This document shows, piece after piece, positions 56,897 through 64,000 of a DNA stretch of 64,000 nt. Source of the stretch: Coptis chinensis (Eukaryota > Streptophyta > Magnoliopsida > Ranunculales > Ranunculaceae). Position 1 is the first letter of the stretch; each line of letters opens with the position of its first letter. The stretch covers positions 92,640,001-92,704,000 of the forward strand of contig CM027383.1 in assembly GCA_015680905.1 (NCBI GenBank), given 5' to 3'. A program made the position numbers and the translations under genes. A model generated the notes under the pieces. That model was not told the DNA's origin, made no database searches, and worked only from the letters and a program-made list of their open reading frames with translations.

Positions 56897-57778
56897 GATG
56901 AGGACATCCCAGAAGCTTTTATCGACATACCAACCACCCCGGTACTTAAATCTCTTCCTCCTGAGTTAAAATATATTCAACTTGATCCGGATGGTAGCCA
57001 TCCGGTAATTATATCTTCTCTGTTATCTAAGGAGGAAGAGACAAGTTTAATCAAGGCGATTAAGGAACATCGTTCTGCGATTGGTTGGTCCCTAGCCGAT
57101 ATTAAGGGAATTGACCCTAATGTGTGCACTCACCGTATCCATTTGGAGGATAACGCAAAGACTTCTCGCGAATCTCAGCGTCGTTTGAACCCGGCCATGA
57201 AAGAAGTGGTCAGGGAAGAAGTCTTACGGTTACTTGATGCGGGTATCATATACCCAATCTCTAATAGCGAATGGGTCAGTCCCATTCATGTAGTTCCAAA
57301 AAAATCAGGGATTACAATGGTACGTAATGCCAAGGGTGAATATGTTGCCACACATGGTCCTATGAAATGGAGGATTTGTATTGATTATAGACGTTTAAAT
57401 GCCATGACACGAAAGGATCATTTTTCATTACCCTTTATAGATCAGATGCTAGAACGTGTAGCTGGTCATGTTTTTTACTGTTTTTTGGATGGCTACTCTG
57501 GCTATTTCCAAATTATTATTGATATTGATGACCAAGAAAAGACTACCTTTACATGTCCTTTTGGAACATACACCTATAAACAAATGCCTTTTGGCCTTTG
57601 TAATGCTCCTAGTACCTTCCAGCGCTGTATGCTTAATATATTTAGTGACATGGTAGAGCGTTTCATGGAGGTATTCATGGATGATTTTTCTATCTATGGA
57701 GACTCTTTCACTGACTGCCTGTCTAACCTATCTAAGGTTTTGACATGGTGTGAAGAGAAGAGTCTAGTTTTAAATTAG
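56897..57778 (+). pseudogene. Athila reverse transcriptase (third element)
   Basis: Conserved sequence continues upstream of the 57122 ATG (KYIQLDPDGSHPVIISSLLS). The main block carries NPAMKEVVREEVLRLLDAGI, WRICIDYRRLNAMTRKDHF, FLDGYSGYFQIII, MPFGLCNAPSTFQRCML and catalytic VFMDDFSIYGDSF. TAG at 57776-57778 replaces the Trp of LVLNWEK. The polymerase fingers and palm appear complete. Confidence 0.93.
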
Positions 57779-58528
57779 GAAAAATGTCATTTCATGGTAA
57801 AAAAAGGGCATGGTACTAGGTCACATTGTATCTAGTGATGGCATAGAAGTTGATAAGGCCAAACTAGATAAGATAGCGACTCTACCTATACCATGGACTG
57901 TCCGTGATATTAGAGCATTTCTAGGCTATGCAGGTTTTTATAGGCGCTTTATCAAAGATTTTTCGAAAATAGCTAGGCCACTAACTAATCTGCTTTTAAA
58001 GGATGCCATCTTTGATTTTAGTTTTAACTATAAACAGGCTTTTGAAACTTTAAAAGCCGCCTTAACTTCTGTACCCATTATACAGCCTCCCAATTGGTCT
58101 AAACCTTTCGAACTCATGTGTGATGCTAGTGATTATGCAGTTGGTGCTGTCTTGGGACAGAAACTAGATAATAAATCCACTGTTATTTATTATACTAGTA
58201 AAACTCTAAATGATGCTCAAAGAAATTATACAACTACTGAAAAAGAATTCTTAGCTATCGTTTATGCTTTAGATAAGTTTCGTCCTTATTTGGTTGGTTC
58301 TAAGACCCTAGTTTACACGACCATGCATGCACCGCTTAGGTACCTTCTTCTTAAAAGAAGGATGCTAAGCAGAGATTAATCCGATGGATTCTCCTCCTGT
58401 AAGAGTTCACATTAGAAATAAAGGACAAAAGAGAGGTCGAAAACGTAGTTGCCAACCACTTATCTAGACTGACAAACAACGATGATAGTGATTCGGAGTC
58501 TATAACCGACTCTTTTCTTAATGAGTAT
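57779..58528 (+). pseudogene. Athila RT thumb and RNase H (third element)
   Basis: Blocks: [76 protein letters not shown]. The TDHA motif is disrupted by extra bases (YTTMHAPLRYL at about 58318), shifting frame before the last RNase H aspartate. Confidence 0.9.
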
Positions 58529-59850
58529 TTGTATGCTATTTTTTCTACACCATGGTATGCTGACATCGTGAATTATTTAGCGGCTGATGCTATTCCTCAT
58601 GATTGGTCAAGAAATGAACGTAAGAAGTTCTTGGCCAGAGTTAAGCTATACTACTGGGATGAACCCTACCTTTTTAAGTATTGTACGGATCAGATTATTC
58701 TTCGTTGTATTCTCCAGTGGGAATATAATGAGGTTCTCTCATTCTGCCATGAAAAAGAGTGTGGTGGCCATTTCAGTGGTATGAAAACAGCTGCTAAAAT
58801 TCTACAATGTGCGTCTTATTGGCCTACTCTCTTTAAAGATGCCCAAGTGTATTGCAAGGCGTGTATTCATTGCCAACAACTTGGGCGAATCATGAAGCGT
58901 AATATGATTCCATTGAATCTAATCATTGTGGTAGAAATTTTTGACATATGGGGCATTGATTTCATGGGTCCCTTTCCAGTTTCCCACGACTTCATCTATA
59001 TTCTAGTTGCCGTGGACTACGTGTCTATATGGATAGAGGCCATGGCTTGCCGTAGCAATGACCATAAGACAGTTGTGTTTTTTGTTAAAGAGCATATTTT
59101 CTGTCGATTTGGCATTCCCAAGGCCATCATTAGTGATGGTGGAACACATTTTTGTAATAGAGTTGTTGCATCTCTTGTGAAGAAATATGGAGTTACACAT
59201 AAGGTAGTAACTCCGTATCATCCACAAACTAGCGGACAAATAGAAGTTTCTAATAGGGAAATCAAAAAGATCTTAGAAACAACTGTAAATTCTGATAGGA
59301 AAGACTAGTCAAAGCGTCTATCTGATGCCTTATGGGCATATAGGATTGCTTTCAAAACTCCTATAGGTATGTCTCCCTTTAGACTTGTATTTAGGAAACC
59401 TTGTCATTTGCCCGTTGAATTGGAGCACCGTGCTATGTGGGCTATAAAAAGCCTTAACTTCAATTTTGATGAGGCGGGTGTCAAGCTTAAGTTGCAAATT
59501 GAATGAGCTTGAAGAAATCCGTGAAGCGATTCTTATGACCAAGAAAGGATTATAAAGCTAACATGAAACATGTTCATGATAAGCAAATTTTTGTGCAAAG
59601 AGTTTTGTGGTAGGTCAAAAGGTCTTACTTTACAATTTGTCTACATATTTTTTCGGAGAAATTAAAACCCGTTGATTTGGTCCTTTTTCGTTTCTTGAAG
59701 TCACCCTTACGGAAATCACCTTGGTAAATCCCAAGGACAACAATACCTTTCAAGTAAATGGCCAACGGTTGAAACATTTTCACGAGCTATTGTCTCGATG
59801 TAGAGGAAGTCCTTTTACGAGGATCCCCGCCTATAAGGGACGACCTTTTT
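58529..59850 (+). pseudogene. Athila integrase (third element)
   Basis: Zinc-binding region intact: [20 protein letters not shown] with CKACIHC. Catalytic Asp in [10 protein letters not shown], Asp in IISDGGTHF, Glu in [17 protein letters not shown] at 59306-59308 replaces the Trp of RKDWSK. The remainder ([38 protein letters not shown]) is readable to about 59500, then degraded by indels, ending with VNGQRLKHFHELLS near 59790. Confidence 0.93.
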
Positions 59851-60995
59851 TTTTAAGAAAATAAGCTAGGGTTAGTAAGGACCCTCACCAGTATTAAAAC
59901 CAATAACTGCTTACATAGGCGTATCCATTGGCCTCCTCCTTTACATAAGCTTATAAATATATATCTAGAGGATTCCCAAATGAACCGCATTAAAAATGTT
60001 CTATTTTTAGAGATTTATCTCAGAAGAAGTTCGGATTCTAGATTCTAGGTGTTCTTCCTCCAAGGTTGGTCCATGTCTTGCTTGCCGCCGAAATCCCTAA
60101 AGGCCTCCAGAAATCTCAGCAGCTTTGGGTCCATAATGTTTCAAGGGATGTGGCTATGTATTATTGAATTAAATCGAAGCCCAAAGACATGAAATCACGG
60201 ATCGGATCGGATCCGATGCGGGCGATCCCAACACCATCTTCTCAAGCCACTATCTCCTTTGTTGGTTACAGCCACACCACAAAGCTTGACCTTCCGAATC
60301 GAGCAGCTAAATCAAATCACGTTCAAATACTTCTTGTAGCCTCCAAACAACTATTCGAGATCTAGGTTTTGAAATTTTACAACGAATCAGATCTGCACTA
60401 GATTTCTTTATGCTAAACCAAGCATAAAAACCAAACTCGACCTCAGCCCCTCTCTTCAAAACCCAATCTCAACCATAAAATCAAAGTACATCGGCCAGAA
60501 ATAAATCCAATCCCAAACGATCAACAGTGTCCGCCCATAGAGAATGGATTGTTTAAACAAAAACACCACTACCGGATTTCTCCTCGTTGGTTTCCATCCA
60601 AGCACAGTGAATCAAGCCCCCAAACTTTAACAAGTTCTACCTCGGATCCACACTCTACTCAATTCCAACCTCTAAGTCCAACCACAATAATGGAACAATG
60701 CTTTGTCACAACTCGAACTCCTTATGGCTACTACTGATCATAAGGAATCAAACCTAGCTCTCAACCCATGGCTTTGACAAACAGCACCTTGACAACCATA
60801 AAGCTTTCCCATCCAACAAACCAGTCGAGCAACCCTCAGAAGGAAGATGAGAAGAAGAAGACTTCCGGCGACGGTGCCTTAAGAGGCAGCCGCCGCCGGT
60901 GATTGACTGATTATAGGGTTTTCTCTATAATTAGTTTGCCATATAATTAGTTTCTAATTGCATTAAAGTGGTGTTTAAAACAAAATCTGGATCTT
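59850..60995. other. Extra ~1.1-kb segment in the third Athila, unidentified
   Basis: In the outer element the distance from integrase end to the shared TGTACTTCCT...AGTGCACC block is about 40 bp; here it is over 1.1 kb. The segment has local GC-rich stretches (GGCAGCCGCCGCCGG near 60885) and a TCTTCTTCTTCTC tract (minus strand), suggestive of a host gene piece. I find no domain, TIR or TSD. Confidence 0.5.
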
Positions 60996-61255
60996 TCATT
61001 AGTGTACTTCCTTTCATTTCCATATATTAGTAAGTGCACCATTAAGGTAACCGGGCCCTCCCTATGGAGTGTGTGGTTGTAAGTACTGGATCCTAAGTCC
61101 ACGTTTAACATAATTCACGTTTTCCACTCTTGCATATTTTTTCGGTTTTTGAGTCATGTTCTTCTATGGTGTGAATTATGCATTTAATGCTTTCTTGTTT
61201 TTCTTATATTAATTTTATTCATAAAAAAAATAAAAAATAAAAAATAATAATAATA

Positions 61256-61256
<1 letters not shown>

Positions 61257-61313
<57 letters not shown>
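61257..61313. repeat. (AT)n microsatellite
   Basis: About 26 AT units, followed at 61385-61470 by an A-rich low-complexity tract. The nested element has a shorter (AT)n at the equivalent position (36778-36798). Confidence 0.92.
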
Positions 61314-61317
<4 letters not shown>

Positions 61318-61496
61318 TGTTAAAATCACAAACATAGTAAGTTAAGAAGTCTCGGGAATCTGACGTTAAAAAAGACACTTTAAATAAAAAAAAAAAATAA
61401 AAAATAAAATAAACAAACAAAAAAAAAAAAAAAAAAAAAAAAAAAAACAAAAAAAAACAAAACAAAACAAATTTTCTTAACTCTGTTGTCAAAAAT

Positions 61497-61514
61497 TTGT
61501 TTGGGGGTGGGGTG
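61497..61514 (+). other. PPT-like motif before ORF1 (third Athila)
   Basis: TTGTTTGGGGGTGGGGTG, identical to 36891-36908. Confidence 0.75.
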
Positions 61515-62181
61515 TTCGTTTCCGTCCTAGATTGCTTAACTTTCCAGTGGTGTCGTTTAGGCCGTTTAATTGTATTCCGATTCGGATTGACATTTTCTAT
61601 TTACGTTAGATTTCATTCGTTCGCATAACTTATGTCATGCACGCACTTCGAGGTATTTTCTATATTCTTATATGTCACCCACGGTCGGAATAGAGTGTTT
61701 TATGGATCAATAGATTGGAAATTCTCTCCTGATCATTTCCATGTCTCATTCGCAAAAATTGAATAGGTAACGAAGCGACAATTTAAGTTTGAAGTTGCGC
61801 TAAAAATCGAATTTTTATGGGATTCGAATTGGGCTTGGGCCCAAGCCCACAGTGCAACCCAAGAATGCATCGTGTTCTTCTTCCTCCTCTTCTTCAAACC
61901 GCCATTAACAAAAAAATAGAAAAGCTTCAAACCTAAAATAAAAATAGAAATAAAGATAAAACCTATATACAACCACGCCCCAAGTTTAAACCCACCCCAA
62001 ATCTCCTCCTACCTACACCCACCACCACCTCCACCGATTTCAACAACCAAAAACCACCGGAATTTCAGAAATTTTGAACTGCCACCACCACCACTGCGCC
62101 TCCTGCCATTATTTTTAGTTAGAGTGTTTTAAAACAAGTCTCCCTACCTTATTCCAACCAACAAAACTTATCAAAACTCCA

Positions 62182-63245
62182 ATGGCTCAAAGACGTCGGA
62201 TATTGCCGGAGCACACTTTTACTGCCGACCACTTCGCGCCGTTTTACGGTGACGAGATGGTTAGGAGAGACTGGAGTGGTTTGTGGTATTCGACAGACAA
62301 TTTTTACCACGAAGATTTGGTCCGAGAGTTTTATAGGACAAGGGAGTTGAATGGGAATCGAATTTTTGTTAAGGTGGTTGGGCGGAGGAGAGAGGCTACT
62401 ACTGGGTTGTTGGCTGAGATTTTAGGCATTCCACCTAGACACCATCTTGATGCCACTTTACAAGATTCCCAGTTCTTTCGCTGTAGAACCTAGAACCTTT
62501 GATCGCTGATCGTTTGCGGAAGGGAACTACAATGCGAGCTCGCATTGTGTTCGCCAGTCATCTCTCCGAACCAACCAGTTGGCTGTAGCTCAGTGGATTG
62601 GTAGGAATGTCATAAGGAAGGAGAAAGTCAGCGATATTGGTCTGAACTGCCTTCACGTTCTATGGATACTCCAGGAGCAGAAGTATAAGTTATGTATTTT
62701 GGAGTTTTTGCGTAACATGATTATGGGAGTTGGAAAGAGTATTGCACCTCTCCCTATTTTGATAACGAAGATCATGATAACCTTGAGAGCGACTCTGAGG
62801 TCTGATAGGATTTGCCTGAAGGAGCACCGAAATCATCATATTTATACGGAGTGTATCCACAGAGTTTGGAGGTTGCTTGAAGAGAGGGTAGTCGAGGAGA
62901 TTGACTCGGAGGATGAGGATGACACGGCATGTTTTGATGCTAATGCCTTGGAGAGGTGTAGGTCGGATGTAGAACGCATGGCTGTGATTCACCGTGGCAT
63001 GTGTTCTCTCAATACTATTTGTGAAGACCTCCGAACTCGGCAGGCTACCATGCATCATAACTTCGAGACTCGTGCCCAGTGTGAGGATGAGCGGTGGGAA
63101 CAGACGAGGGCCTAGATGGAAGCTCAGCGCCAGTTCCGAGGAGCAGTTTGTGAGGCATGAGCGTTGTCGCCGCAAGACGGATGGCTCTGGCCCATCGAAG
63201 CCTAAGGGCCATCTGCTTCTCGAGCGTATTCCACTACTAGCAGCA
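62182..63245 (+). pseudogene. Athila 3' ORF1, unknown function (third element, best copy)
   Basis: Starts MAQRRRILPEHTFTADHFAP at 62182. Conserved with the other copies: FYGDEMVRRDWSGLWYST, FYHEDLVREFYR, LLAEILGIPPRHH. A frameshift near 62490 is followed by the second block from 62579: AQWIGRNVIRKEKVSDIGLN, APLPILITKIMITL, HIYTECIHRVWRLLEE, an acidic EEIDSEDEDDT, and a helical tail to 63115, with a short continuation to about 63245. No signal peptide or membrane span is seen. It lies between two PPT-like motifs. Function unknown. Confidence 0.8.
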
Positions 63246-63434
63246 AGTTGTTTAGGGATCTAATGAGTTGATTTGTTTTATTGTATTTTTTTTTTATTTA
63301 GTACGGATGTAAAAAGATTAGTTCAGTAATTAAATTTGAATTTGGTTGTCGTATGTTATTTGAATTCAATTTTAATATAAGTTGGTTAATTTTGAATTAT
63401 GCGTTGTTTTTATCATTAATCCCACCTTCCCGAA

Positions 63435-63448
63435 TTGTTTGGGGGTGG
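63435..63448 (+). other. PPT-like motif after ORF1 (third Athila)
   Basis: TTGTTTGGGGGTGG, preceded by CCCACCTTCCCGAA as at 38874. Confidence 0.75.
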
Positions 63449-64000
63449 TATTATTTAGCCTAACATAATTCGTTATATAATCATCTATTTTAAAAAGTTG
63501 TTTTGGAGTGAAGGTTAAGAATATTGTCGATATGGGCATCGCTATAAATAGATATTGTGTTAGGATAAAATCTCGATAAATTAGGCAGTATCTAACCTCA
63601 ATTCAACCTAAAAGATATTAGGTTTGTTTTGGAATAGAGAATATGGGTAGTTTCCATTTTCGGTTTTGGAAATTTTATTATTTTCGGCAATTGCCTTAAA
63701 ACTTTTTGGTAACTTCCCAATTCGTTTTAGCAATTTAAATCCTATAAAAACTACATTCATTCTACACTCACAACCCCAACTACATCTCACATTCATCTCT
63801 CACGTTTCATTCCCAGTTTACCTTATTTTTCCTTCGCGACCCGGGTTAACAGCTCCCCCGAAGCACTCCACGCCTGATGGGAGCCACTTGCATCCAAAGA
63901 CTGTCGAGGAGAAATTCCCCGAAAGCGACTGCTCCTCAAATTTCAAACTTGAACTTGAGCCACCGCACCCAAAATACTTGGACTTCCGGTTTTTCATCCT
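63449..64000 (+). other. Leader of ORF2 (third Athila), cut by window end
   Basis: It matches 38900-39500 of the nested element (for example TAAAAGATA(C/T)TAGGTTTGTTTT). The last 160 bp are richer in GC and short GAGC/GCGAC words. ORF2 itself would begin beyond the window. Confidence 0.6.

Larger units (their letters stand above)
52512..64000 (+). mobile_element. Third Athila retrotransposon (3' end beyond window)
   Basis: Plus-strand order: 5' LTR 52512-53628, PBS, leader with GC modules, gag, protease, RT, RNase H, integrase, a 1.1-kb extra segment, PPT-like motif, ORF1, PPT-like motif, and the leader of ORF2 at the window end. It is the best-preserved pol in the window, with all three integrase catalytic residues present. 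It is still interrupted by TGG-to-TAG changes in RT and integrase and several frameshifts. The 3' LTR and TSD cannot be examined here. Confidence 0.9.

Noticed and set aside
61184-61492. 102-codon minus-strand frame
   Set aside because: It translates an (AT)n microsatellite and an A-rich tract.

Overview
The window is nuclear DNA of a flowering plant, most likely a eudicot. It is AT-rich and made almost entirely of nested LTR retrotransposons and small DNA transposons. I cannot name the species. The only recognisable host protein gene is a broken resistance-type kinase gene near 13.2-15.3 kb.

Left part (1-18.9 kb). Unannotated AT-rich DNA holds possible exon remnants (1.8-2.5 kb) and a 193-bp MITE (3088-3280). 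A 2.95-kb solo LTR with a 5-bp target duplication follows (3502-6452). Next is a full-length minus-strand Copia element (6634-12818) with both LTRs, PBS, PPT and TSD; it is itself split by a hAT-like insert. The host gene then encodes an NLR-style (RPS2/RPS5-type) coiled coil directly fused to an LRK10L/PR5K-type kinase domain. It is interrupted by a 478-bp hAT MITE with a perfect 8-bp TSD and also carries an independent frameshift. Downstream lie a perfect 27-bp hairpin, a G-quadruplex motif and a Helitron helicase relic.

Middle and right (18.9-64 kb). A decayed minus-strand Tat-type Ty3 gag, with a 45-bp minisatellite at its 3' side, is the oldest layer. An Athila element inserted into it on the minus strand; its LTRs are at 22148-23447 and 51063-52359, with TSD GTCGT on both sides. 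That element was split inside its reverse transcriptase gene by a plus-strand Athila cluster (31051-47243). The cluster has three LTRs, no pol genes, and a captured intron-containing coding fragment between LTR 2 and LTR 3. A further plus-strand Athila (52512 to beyond 64000) follows and carries gag, protease, RT, RNase H, integrase and the first 3' ORF.

How the parts work together. All three Athila elements share a tRNA-Asp-type PBS (TGGCGCCGCTGCC), LTR ends TGATAA...TTATCA, and two 3' ORFs of unknown function in the 'env' position. They also share a repeated polypurine motif (TTGTTTGGGGGTGG) that separates the 3' modules. None can be autonomous as read: frameshifts, Trp-to-stop changes, lost catalytic residues or missing pol are visible. 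The signals I could not explain are the reiterated polypurine motif, a GC-rich ~15-bp module found in both Copia and Athila elements, and the coiled-coil/kinase chimera.
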